DNA of 12,998 nt from Chloroflexota bacterium (GTDB lineage: Bacteria; Chloroflexota; Limnocylindria; QHBO01), in NCBI GenBank assembly GCA_029865285.1, contig JAOUHE010000038.1, positions 1-12,998 of the forward strand, in the 5' to 3' direction. A program made the translations under genes and the position numbers. The notes beneath the pieces are model-generated. The model did no database searches. It was given only the letters and a program-made list of their open reading frames with translations, and was not told the DNA's origin. Each line of letters opens with the position of its first letter. The stretch's first letter is position 1. Positions 7,042-12,998 of this stretch are shown one piece after another.

Positions 7042-7045
7042 CTGT
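7040..7045 (+). promoter_or_regulatory. -10 box TACTGT, divergent promoter toward the second MFS gene
   Basis: TACTGT fits TANNNT and ends 5 bases before GTG 7051, the start of a mini-ORF that runs into the MFS start. It overlaps the minus-strand box at 7036-7041 by the central TA, so both directions may be served by one melting site. No -35 box was recognised. Confidence 0.45.
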
Positions 7046-7050
7046 CCGCC

Positions 7051-7092
7051 GTGTTGACCCCCGAACGATCCACCCGGGCCGCGCCTCGATGA
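7051..7092 (+). CDS. Predicted leaderless mini-ORF (13 codons) overlapping the second MFS start
   Basis: GTG 7051 opens a frame encoding VLTPERSTRAAPR whose TGA (7090-7092) overlaps the transporter ATG as ATGA. GTG sits 5 bases after a TANNNT box, as expected for a leaderless transcript. The MFS start has no Shine-Dalgarno sequence, so translation re-initiation after this short frame is an attractive explanation. The frame is also open upstream of the promoter, which weakens the case, because chance open frames are common at this base composition. Confidence 0.35.
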   Translation: MLTPERSTRAAPR

Positions 7093-8300
7093 CGCGGGAC
7101 GCGCGCCTCCTCTTCGCCACGCGCATCGCGCGGATGTTCGGCTACGGGCTGCTCTCGGTCGTGCTGGTCCTCTACCTGGTCGAGATCGGCCTGGATGCGC
7201 CCGCCGTGGGGGCGATCCTCACCCTGACGCTCCTCGGGGATGCGGCGATCAGCCTCTGGCTGACCACGCACGCGGATCGCCTGGGGCGTCGCCGCATCCT
7301 GCTGACAGGCGCGGTGCTGATGCTGCTGGCCGGGGTCGTCTTTGTCCTGGCGCGCGATTTCTGGGTGCTGCTTCTTGCGGCCACCATCGGCGTCATCAGT
7401 CCGAGCGGCAACGAGGTTGGACCCTTCCTGGCGGTCGAGCAGGCCTCGCTGTCGCAGGCCGTGCCGGATCGAGACCGCACCCGGGTCTTCGGTTGGTACA
7501 ACCTGGTCGGTTCGCTCGCGACCGCGACTGGCGCGCTGGTCGGGGGGCTGACGGCCCAGCTTCTCCAGGGGGTTGGTGCCGGTCAACTCGACTCGTACCG
7601 GGCCGTCGTGCTTGGCTACGCGCTCGTCGGCATCGCCCTGGCGCTCCTCTTCACGCGGCTGTCGGTGGCGATCGAGGTGCCGGCTGCGCCGGACGTGTCG
7701 GTGGCGACGCGGCTGGGCCTGCATCGGTCGCGCGGGATCGTGCTGCGCCTGTCGGCGCTCTTCAGCCTGGACGCGTTTGCCGGTGGCTTCGTGATGCAGA
7801 GCGTCATCGCCTACTGGTTCCATATCAGGTTCGGCGCCGATCCGGCGACCCTGGGGGCCATCTTCTTCGGCGCCAACATCCTCGCGGGCTTCTCGGCGCT
7901 CGCCGCCGCGCGGCTGGCCGCGCGCATCGGTCTGATCAACACGATGGTCTTCACCCATCTGCCGTCCAACGTGCTGCTCATCCTGGTCCCGCTGATGCCG
8001 AGCCTGCCGCTGGCGATCGGCGTCTTGTTGGCGCGGTTTGCGATCAGCCAGATGGACGTTCCGACGCGGCAGTCGTACACCATGGCGGTGGTCGATCCCG
8101 ATGAGCGGAGTGCCGCGGCCGGCGTGACGGGCATCGCCCGCAGCCTGGGGGCGGCCGTCTCACCATCGCTGGCGACGCCTCTCGTCCAGTCGGTGCCGCT
8201 TGCCGGGCTCCCGTTCGTCATCGCCGGCACACTGAAGATCGTCTACGACCTGCTGGTGCTGCGCGCGTTCCGTGCCGTGCGGCCACCAGAGGAGCGCTAG
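7089..8300 (+). CDS. MFS transporter
   Basis: A 403-residue integral membrane protein with about 12 hydrophobic segments. HADRLGRRRILL at residues 61-72 is the major facilitator loop 2-3 motif, directly after the second segment. The acidic-aromatic stretch FGWYNLVGSLATATGALVGG (about 135-154) matches helix 5 of drug- and sugar-type MFS proteins. The C-terminal half contains FARFAISQMDVPTRQSY-like elements near 317-332, also frequent in this group. No substrate can be assigned; an efflux role is a default guess. ATG 7089 is the only plausible start in frame: the few upstream codons to 7017 overlap the divergent gene, and no GTG or TTG lies between. There is no Shine-Dalgarno sequence; initiation may be coupled to a 13-codon frame that ends on the ATG. 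The stop lies 7 bases from the convergent cyclase stop. Confidence 0.88.
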   Translation: MTRDARLLFATRIARMFGYGLLSVVLVLYLVEIGLDAPAVGAILTLTLLGDAAISLWLTTHADRLGRRRILLTGAVLMLLAGVVFVLARDFWVLLLAATIGVISPSGNEVGPFLAVEQASLSQAVPDRDRTRVFGWYNLVGSLATATGALVGGLTAQLLQGVGAGQLDSYRAVVLGYALVGIALALLFTRLSVAIEVPAAPDVSVATRLGLHRSRGIVLRLSALFSLDAFAGGFVMQSVIAYWFHIRFGADPATLGAIFFGANILAGFSALAAARLAARIGLINTMVFTHLPSNVLLILVPLMPSLPLAIGVLLARFAISQMDVPTRQSYTMAVVDPDERSAAAGVTGIARSLGAAVSPSLATPLVQSVPLAGLPFVIAGTLKIVYDLLVLRAFRAVRPPEER

Positions 8301-8307
8301 GCGAACT

Positions 8308-11300
8308 TCACGGGCTCGGTACCTTCTCCGCCGCGGCGACCGGCTGCGCCGCTCCGGACGGGGCTGCCGTCGCTTCTCGCGTGAGCGCCGCGTCGAGTCG
8401 CTCGATGAGGGGCCGCGCGCCGACGCGCTCGAAGAAGGTGCGCGCCTCCTCCGCCATTCGCTGCCGCTCAGCCGGCTCCATGGCGCCCATCTCGACGATA
8501 TCGAGCTGGCACAGGGCCAGCCAGGTAACGAGGCCCAGCTCATGCCACTGCTCCAAGGCATCGGTGTACAGCCGTCGGGCGTCGGGGAGGCGCCCCTCGA
8601 GCATGGCAATCCCCGCCTCTATGGTCGTGCGCACCGCGTCAGTCCTGCGGCCTCCGCGTGCCTGCGCGTACGCGTCGAGCATCCGCCTCGCCGCGGGGGC
8701 GTCGCCGACCCAGATCGCGGCACGGGCTCCCATTGGCGCCAGCTCCACGGCGTGGTACCCAAGCTTGAGCGCATCATCCGTGAGCGCCACGACGCCCGCG
8801 AACTGGCCGCTCAGCAGCAGGTCGAAGAGCCGCGGCATGTACGGCCCGATCTGGTACTGGACATCATCGAAGCCGGCGGCGATCGCCGCAAGTCGCTCGC
8901 CCTCGGCGCGTGCCTCCTCCGCTTCACCTCGAACCATGCGAAAGAGGAGTGCGTGGGTCTCAAACCAGAGCCGCTCACGGACCTCCAGGTCCTGGCTCAA
9001 CTGCTGTGCCAGCTCGCGCAGGGCCCAGTCCCATTCGCCCACCGCGAAGGCCCCGTCACAGGCGTTGCCGAGCAGGTAGCGGACGCCCTGGGTCAACCCG
9101 TACCGGACGGCGCGTTCGTACCCCTCCTTCGTCACCTGGAAGCCAAGCACCGGGTCCTCCGGCTCAAGGGCGTAGCCGAGGTTGATCACCGCGCGAAGCG
9201 ACGCCCCCACCATCCCCCTCCGTTCGGCCAGCGCCCTGGCACCGGTGAGGCTCGCGGTGGCCTCGATCGCACGGCCGATGTTGGCGAGTGCGACCGCCCG
9301 GGTGATGAGGGTGTGGATCGTCAGCTCATCGTCGCCGGCAAGCTCCATGGCGGGCAGGGCCCGATCCGCCATGTCCACCGCCTCGGCATCGTTGCCGAGG
9401 CGCATCTCGAAGTTTGTGAGCTGGCCTGCCAGGTCGACGTAGCCCGGGTCTGACGACTGCAGCCCGGGCTCGCCCAGCGCGTCGAGGAGGAGCTGGCGAC
9501 CCTGCTCCTGGTGGCCCTCGATCAGGAGGGCGGCCCGCCCCGCGATGGCGCGACGCCTGACGCCTGCGTCGCCGAGCTGCGTGGCCAGTTCTGCGACGCG
9601 CAGGTAATGCCTGTCGCCGTCCTCCAACAGGCCCGCGTGCCCGGCGGCCCTGGCGGCGGCGCGCTGCAGCTCAAGCTCCTCGCCCGGATCGGTCACCGCC
9701 TCCAGCGCGTCGCTGAGATAGCGGTGCGCCTGTCGGTGCGATCCCAGAGCCGCGGCTCGCTGGGCGGCCGCGCGGAGCGCGATCCGAGCCTGCGTGGCGA
9801 CCGCGGCTCCCTCCTCGCCCTCCGGTTGGGCGCGGTACGCATCGAGGTAGTGCTGCGCCAGCATCCCTGCCAGCTCGTCGTCCCCCTGGCTCTCGAAGTA
9901 GCGAGCCGCGGCCAGGTGGCGGGCACGGCGATCGCGCCGCGCGAGGGTGCCGTAAGCCACCTCTCGCAGGAGCCCCTGCACGAAGCGGTACTGGCCGCGT
10001 TCCGGTGAGCGCGGGTCATCGTCGATCGTCAGCACCTCGCGCTGTACGAGGTGTCGCACAACTGGTTCCAGGTCATCCGGCTCGGACGTGACGGCGGTCA
10101 GCGCCGCCAGCGTGAACGACAGGCCCAGGACGGATGCGTCCTGGATCAGGGTCCTCTCCCGCGGCTGAAGCGCGTCCATGCGCGCTGCGATCAGGGCATG
10201 CAGCGACTCGGGCACGGCCAGCTCGGTCAGATCGCCCACCGGGCGATAGGCGTCGCCATCGGGCTCGATCCGGCCGTCGTTGAGCAGCATGCGGATCGTC
10301 TCGACTGCGTACAGGGGGATCCCCTCGGCGCGTGACACGATCGCGCGCATCGCCGCCTCCGGCAGTCCGGGCACCAGGCCGGTCAGCAGCTCGGCCATCT
10401 CATCGTCGCGCAACGGCTCCAGGCCCAGGGAGGTGAAGGAGCGCTGACCTGCGCCCCAGGTCGGGCGCCGGTCAAGGAGCTCCGGTCGTGTCAGGGCGAT
10501 GATGTAGATCGACCGCCGGCGGGACCAGGCCAGCATCTCATCGATGAAGTCGAGCAGACCCTCATCGGCCCATTGCAGGTCCTCGAAGACCATGACCACC
10601 GTGTTCGCCTCGGCCAGCCGTTCGAAGAAGGTCCGCCACGCGCTGAACAGTTCGCTGCGCTCGCGCCCGTGCGCGTCCGCGATCCCCAGCAGCTGGAGGA
10701 GTGGCCCCTCGAGTTCCTGCCGCTCCGTGGCGTCGGGCACGAACTGGTGGAGGGTCTCGGACAGACGGGCTCGAGTTGTCTCCTCGTCATCACCTTCGCC
10801 GATGCCGGCGCGCATGCGCACCATCTCGCCAAGCGCCCAGAAACTGACCCCGTCGCCGTACGAGGGGGAGCGGCCCTGGTGCCAGTAGGCGAGCTCGGTC
10901 AGACCGTCGAGATACTTGTGGAACTCCCAGGCCAGTCGGCTCTTCCCGATGCCGGCCTGGCCCATTACCGAGACCAGGCGTACGCCGCGGTCGCGAGCGG
11001 TGGCATGGAAGAAGTCCTTGATCAGTCGCAGTTCGGAGTCGCGGCCCACGAATGGCGGCTCCAGCCGCTCGCTTCGGCCGACACCGCCGCGCTTTGCCAC
11101 CACCCGCAGGGCACGGAAGGCGGGCACGGGCGCTTCCTTGCCCTTGAGCAGCTGCTCTCCCGCGGGTTCGAAGGTGATCGCATCGGACGCTGCCCGGCGG
11201 GTCGCCTCGCCGACCAGCACTGTGCCCGGAGGGGCCACCGACTGCAGACGCGAGGCCGTGTTGACCATGTCGCCGGCGACCATGCCCATCCCGGTCGCCC

Positions 11301-11853
11301 CGAGCGTGACGGCGGCCTCGCCGGTCAGGACGCCGGCGCGCAGCGCCAGATCGGGGACTCCAGCCTGTTCGCGAAGTCGCACGACCGCATCCACCAGGTC
11401 GAGGGCGGCGCGCACCGCGCGCTCGGCGTCGTCCTCGCGGGCCACCGGCGTGCCCCACACCGCCATGACCGCATCGCCGATGAACTTCTCGACGGCGCCT
11501 CCGTAGCGCTCCACGACTTCGCGGCACGTTTCGAAGTAGCCATTGAGCAGCTCGCGGACGTCTTCGGGGTCCCGTGATTCGGAGATGGCGGTGAAACCGA
11601 CCAGGTCGGCGAAGAGGACGCTCACCAATCGGCGCTCAGACGTAGGGCCGGTTGCAGAAGGCGTTGCCGCCTCGGCTCCTGCCGGCGGGGGGACATTGGA
11701 TCCGTCAAGGGTGGATCCGCACTCGCCGCAGAACCTGGCGCCCGGTGTGTTGGGGGTACCACAGGTCGGGCAGCCCGCGATCAGGCGCGTACCGCATTGG
11801 AGGCAGAACTTGCGTCCGGCCTCGTTGGGCGCACCACAACTACCGCAATTCAT
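8308..11853 (-). CDS. Zinc ribbon / class III nucleotide cyclase / AAA-type ATPase / helical-repeat signalling protein
   Basis: A 1181-residue soluble protein. Residues 3-20 and 28-45 are two zinc ribbons, each CxxC-x10-CxxC. Residues 75-250 form a class III cyclase domain (RRLVSVLFADLVGFT). Metal-binding D83 and D127, adenine-contacting K123 (EKFIGDAVMAVWG), and transition-state N198 and R202 (GDMVNTASRL) are all present, so catalysis is expected and ATP is the likelier substrate. From PPFVGRD (267-271) an ATPase module follows, with Walker A GQAGIGKS (298-305) and Walker B VVMVFEDLQWAD (419-430), in the style of STAND regulators. The rest is Ala/Leu-rich helix-turn-helix pairs like TPR units, probably for partner binding. 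ATG 11853 gives the zinc ribbon its first Cys at position 3; a GGAG lies 12 bases upstream. It is divergent from a Crp-like gene, suggesting a signal-receptor pair. The helical-repeat boundaries are not resolved. Confidence 0.93.
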   Translation of the reverse strand: MNCGSCGAPNEAGRKFCLQCGTRLIAGCPTCGTPNTPGARFCGECGSTLDGSNVPPPAGAEAATPSATGPTSERRLVSVLFADLVGFTAISESRDPEDVRELLNGYFETCREVVERYGGAVEKFIGDAVMAVWGTPVAREDDAERAVRAALDLVDAVVRLREQAGVPDLALRAGVLTGEAAVTLGATGMGMVAGDMVNTASRLQSVAPPGTVLVGEATRRAASDAITFEPAGEQLLKGKEAPVPAFRALRVVAKRGGVGRSERLEPPFVGRDSELRLIKDFFHATARDRGVRLVSVMGQAGIGKSRLAWEFHKYLDGLTELAYWHQGRSPSYGDGVSFWALGEMVRMRAGIGEGDDEETTRARLSETLHQFVPDATERQELEGPLLQLLGIADAHGRERSELFSAWRTFFERLAEANTVVMVFEDLQWADEGLLDFIDEMLAWSRRRSIYIIALTRPELLDRRPTWGAGQRSFTSLGLEPLRDDEMAELLTGLVPGLPEAAMRAIVSRAEGIPLYAVETIRMLLNDGRIEPDGDAYRPVGDLTELAVPESLHALIAARMDALQPRERTLIQDASVLGLSFTLAALTAVTSEPDDLEPVVRHLVQREVLTIDDDPRSPERGQYRFVQGLLREVAYGTLARRDRRARHLAAARYFESQGDDELAGMLAQHYLDAYRAQPEGEEGAAVATQARIALRAAAQRAAALGSHRQAHRYLSDALEAVTDPGEELELQRAAARAAGHAGLLEDGDRHYLRVAELATQLGDAGVRRRAIAGRAALLIEGHQEQGRQLLLDALGEPGLQSSDPGYVDLAGQLTNFEMRLGNDAEAVDMADRALPAMELAGDDELTIHTLITRAVALANIGRAIEATASLTGARALAERRGMVGASLRAVINLGYALEPEDPVLGFQVTKEGYERAVRYGLTQGVRYLLGNACDGAFAVGEWDWALRELAQQLSQDLEVRERLWFETHALLFRMVRGEAEEARAEGERLAAIAAGFDDVQYQIGPYMPRLFDLLLSGQFAGVVALTDDALKLGYHAVELAPMGARAAIWVGDAPAARRMLDAYAQARGGRRTDAVRTTIEAGIAMLEGRLPDARRLYTDALEQWHELGLVTWLALCQLDIVEMGAMEPAERQRMAEEARTFFERVGARPLIERLDAALTREATAAPSGAAQPVAAAEKVPSP

Positions 11854-11882
11854 CGCCGATCTGGTCTCCGGGCGGGCTCTGA

Positions 11883-11888
11883 AGCATA
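11883..11888 (-). promoter_or_regulatory. -10 box TATGCT of the cyclase gene
   Basis: TATGCT lies in CAGTATGCTTC, an 11-base sequence identical to the promoter of the gene at 6391-7029. It predicts a start site near 11876 and a leader of about 23 bases containing GGAG. Confidence 0.5.
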
Positions 11889-11925
11889 CTGCCCAGAATC
11901 AAGACCGGGTGCAATGGAGCCTGTT

Positions 11926-11955
11926 CCGCCAGATTGACGCGCTGCCATCTGGCGG
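11926..11955. repeat. Perfect inverted repeat CCGCCAGAT-N12-ATCTGGCGG, possible operator
   Basis: Two 9-base arms are exact reverse complements separated by 12 bases. The site lies 46 bases before the Crp-like start and about 37 bases upstream of the cyclase -10 box, well placed for a dimeric regulator acting on both genes. It does not match the TGTGA-N6-TCACA consensus of Crp. If transcribed, it could instead form a hairpin in the leader of the Crp-like message. Confidence 0.5.
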
Positions 11956-12001
11956 GGCAAGGTACTCCTCGCGAGAACATTCGGTCCAGATCGGGGTGAA
12001 G

Positions 12002-12697
12002 ATGCCGAACAACGAACTCGTGGTCGCCAGTCTGCAACGGTGCGCCCTGTTCGCCCACGCTGAACCAGAGGGTCTGCGCGTGATCGCCAGCGCCATGGTG
12101 CGGCGTCGTTTTCGGCGCAACGAGGTCATCTTCCACAAGGACGATCCGGGCGATTCGCTCCACGTCGTGGTATCCGGCGCCGTCAAGATCGTGCTGCCTT
12201 CGTCGGAAGGGGACGAGGCGATCATCGCCAGTCTCCAGCCGGGCGACTTCTTCGGCGAGTTGGCCCTGCTCGACGGCGCACCGCACTCCGCCACCGCCAC
12301 CGCGGTGGAGGCGGTCGAGACGCTGAGCCTCGCTCGCGCTCCGTTCCATCAGCTGCTCGATGAAGATCGCGGATTGCGCGTGGCGCTCCTGTCCGGATTG
12401 GCGGCCGAGCTCCGTCGCCTCACCCAGCACGTCGAGGAGCTCCACTTCCTGGATCTGGCCGGGCGGCTGGTCATGCGCCTGGTCCGGCTTGCTCGCGACC
12501 GCGATCCGCTGGCGGAAGGCGAGGTACGTCTCGACTGGCCGTTCACGCAGTCCGACCTGGCAGCCATGATCGGGGGCACCCGCCAGAGCGTGAACAAGGT
12601 GCTCAGCCAGCTCGTCGAGGATGGACTTCTGGTCATCCAACATGAGACACTGGTGATCAAGGACCTGCATGCTCTCGCCGAACGAGCAGAGCGGTGA
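12002..12697 (+). CDS. Crp/Fnr family transcriptional regulator with a variant cyclic-nucleotide pocket
   Basis: A 231-residue regulator, the normal length for the family. Residues 15-125 form a cyclic-nucleotide-binding barrel, with the phosphate-binding cassette at FFGELALLDGAPHSATATA (83-101). G85, E86 and L87 are conserved, but H95 replaces the Arg that normally contacts the cyclic phosphate (codon CAC at 12284). A long dimer helix follows (RGLRVALLSGLAAELRRL). The C-terminal winged helix-turn-helix spans 181-210, with the recognition helix in TRQSVNKVLSQL. No cluster of Cys for an Fnr-type iron-sulphur centre is present (only C14). ATG 12002 and GTG 11996 are both possible; GGGGTG just upstream is a weak ribosome site. 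It diverges from a nucleotide cyclase, so cAMP is the obvious candidate ligand, but the His substitution leaves this open. Confidence 0.9.
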   Translation: MPNNELVVASLQRCALFAHAEPEGLRVIASAMVRRRFRRNEVIFHKDDPGDSLHVVVSGAVKIVLPSSEGDEAIIASLQPGDFFGELALLDGAPHSATATAVEAVETLSLARAPFHQLLDEDRGLRVALLSGLAAELRRLTQHVEELHFLDLAGRLVMRLVRLARDRDPLAEGEVRLDWPFTQSDLAAMIGGTRQSVNKVLSQLVEDGLLVIQHETLVIKDLHALAERAER

Positions 12698-12763
12698 ACG
12701 GGGTGTCGGCAAGTCGACAGGGAAAGCGTCGCGGACCGGCTACTCCCGATTCCCTCTCGGCCA

Positions 12764-12769
12764 TAAGGT
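12764..12769 (+). promoter_or_regulatory. Possible -10 box TAAGGT before the repeat-protein gene
   Basis: TAAGGT fits TANNNT in the 134-base gap after the Crp-like gene, which would give a leader of about 56 bases. Spacing to any -35 box is unclear. Confidence 0.3.
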
Positions 12770-12817
12770 TTACGGCAACGAGGCTCACGGTTCAGGTGGG
12801 CCCAGACAACGGATTGT

Positions 12818-12822
12818 GAGGT
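12818..12822 (+). promoter_or_regulatory. Ribosome binding site GAGGT
   Basis: GAGGT ends 9 bases before ATG 12832 and supports that start. It is one of few clear Shine-Dalgarno sequences here, unlike the leaderless genes earlier in the window. Confidence 0.55.
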
Positions 12823-12831
12823 TCACCAGCC

Positions 12832-12998
12832 ATGACTGACCAGAACGACCCCATGGACACCGAGGGACATAAGAACCAGAAGGCGTCCGATGACGACGTC
12901 GAAGGCCACCGGCACCTCGGCGGCGGCGGCGTGGCCCAGAAGGCGTCCGATGACGACGTCGAAGGCCACCGGCACCTCGGCGGCGGCGGCGTGGCCCA
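12832..12998 (+). CDS. Small acidic/His/Gly-rich tandem-repeat protein, cut by the right edge
   Basis: Family not recognised. The 55 visible codons hold a short leader (MTDQNDPMDTEGHKN) and two identical 20-residue units, QKASDDDVEGHRHLGGGGVA, at residues 16-35 and 36-55. The leader contains DTEGHK, a decayed copy of DVEGHR, so the motif occurs three times. The units alternate an acidic block, EGHRH and a tetraglycine linker. There is no signal peptide, membrane segment or cysteine. Regular repeats split by Gly-rich linkers could mean metal binding through Asp/Glu/His, a flexible scaffold, or a multi-core precursor peptide; none can be tested because downstream genes are missing. ATG 12832 is supported by GAGGT at 9-base spacing. 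Position after a Crp-like gene does not prove a link. The stop codon is not in the window. Confidence 0.7.
   Translation, partial: MTDQNDPMDTEGHKNQKASDDDVEGHRHLGGGGVAQKASDDDVEGHRHLGGGGVA
12876..12995 (+). repeat. Exact 60-base tandem repeat, two full copies and the start of a third
   Basis: Positions 12876-12935 and 12936-12995 are identical base for base, including silent positions, and CCA at 12996-12998 begins a third copy. The period is a multiple of three, so the reading frame is kept. Exact identity implies very recent duplication, gene conversion or an assembly effect at the end of the sequence. Confidence 0.95.

Larger units (their letters stand above)
11854..12001. promoter_or_regulatory. 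Divergent regulatory region between cyclase and Crp-like genes
   Basis: A 148-base gap holds a -10 box for the cyclase (11883-11888, minus) and a perfect inverted repeat (11926-11955) nearer the Crp-like gene. No clear -10 box was found for the Crp-like gene. AACATT or TACTCC near 11963-11980 are weak possibilities. Confidence 0.5.

Noticed and set aside
6501..7958. Minus-strand open frame (485 codons) crossing the second MFS gene and part of the 212-residue gene
   Set aside because: It overlaps two well-supported genes, has Arg/Asp/Gln-rich low-complexity composition, and shows no recognisable domain.
8272..9453. Plus-strand open frame (393 codons) opposite the cyclase C-terminal region
   Set aside because: It lies wholly antisense to a continuous coding frame and has no recognisable motif.
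10573..11577. Plus-strand open frame (334 codons) opposite the cyclase and ATPase domains
   Set aside because: It is antisense to the conserved cyclase and Walker motifs and its product matches nothing recognisable.
11543..12001. Upstream extension of the Crp-like frame
   Set aside because: It overlaps the cyclase gene on the other strand and adds about 150 residues not seen in Crp/Fnr proteins.
12816..12827. TGTGAGGTTCAC as a Crp-type operator before the repeat-protein gene
   Set aside because: The halves are separated by 3 bases rather than the 6 of TGTGA-N6-TCACA, and GAGGT is better explained as a ribosome binding site.
12876..12998. CRISPR-like array
   Set aside because: The 60-base units abut directly with no variable spacers and continue an open reading frame with a ribosome site.
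1..12998. Mobile element, phage or defence island
   Set aside because: No transposase, integrase, tRNA, attachment-site repeat or phage gene is present, and base composition looks uniform across the genes.

Overview
This is a GC-rich, densely packed bacterial chromosome segment. Organism clues are indirect. GC3 is very high and GTG starts are frequent. Several genes have a TANNNT -10 box 5-7 bases from a start codon, with no recognisable -35 box or Shine-Dalgarno sequence, which suggests leaderless transcription. The cyclase-ATPase carries N-terminal zinc ribbons. Together these fit a high-GC Chloroflexota lineage (Limnocylindria-like) or an actinobacterium; I cannot decide between them from sequence alone. 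No rRNA, tRNA, insertion sequence, integrase or CRISPR array was seen.

Layout. Positions 1-1397 (minus strand): a UMF1-type major facilitator transporter followed by the first 19 codons of a glycerophosphodiester phosphodiesterase that runs off the left edge; the stop and start overlap as ATGA. Positions 1483-6389 (plus strand): an MMPL-type exporter, a small unknown protein joined by TGATG overlap to a HELAH metalloprotease-like protein, a 260-base gap with short hairpins, and a CaiB/BaiF family III CoA-transferase. Positions 6391-7029 (minus): an unrecognised cysteine-containing protein, convergent with the CoA-transferase with one base between stop codons. Positions 7089-8300 (plus): a second MFS transporter, divergent from that gene. 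Positions 8308-11853 (minus): a large zinc ribbon / class III nucleotide cyclase / AAA-type ATPase / helical-repeat protein. Positions 12002-12697 (plus): a Crp/Fnr regulator divergent from the cyclase. Positions 12832-12998 (plus): the start of a small protein made of exact 20-residue repeats, cut by the right edge.

How the parts may work together. The cyclase and the Crp-like regulator share a 148-base divergent region with a perfect 9+9 inverted repeat, so a local cyclic-nucleotide signalling pair is plausible. However, the regulator has His where the family usually has the phosphate-binding Arg. The MFS-phosphodiesterase pair may handle phospholipid breakdown products.

Most interesting observations: the exact 60-base coding repeat with motif DDDVEGHRHLGGGG; two predicted leaderless mini-ORFs whose stop codons overlap the start codons of the two separate MFS genes; a divergent promoter whose two -10 boxes share the same TA; and the Arg-to-His change in the Crp-like protein.
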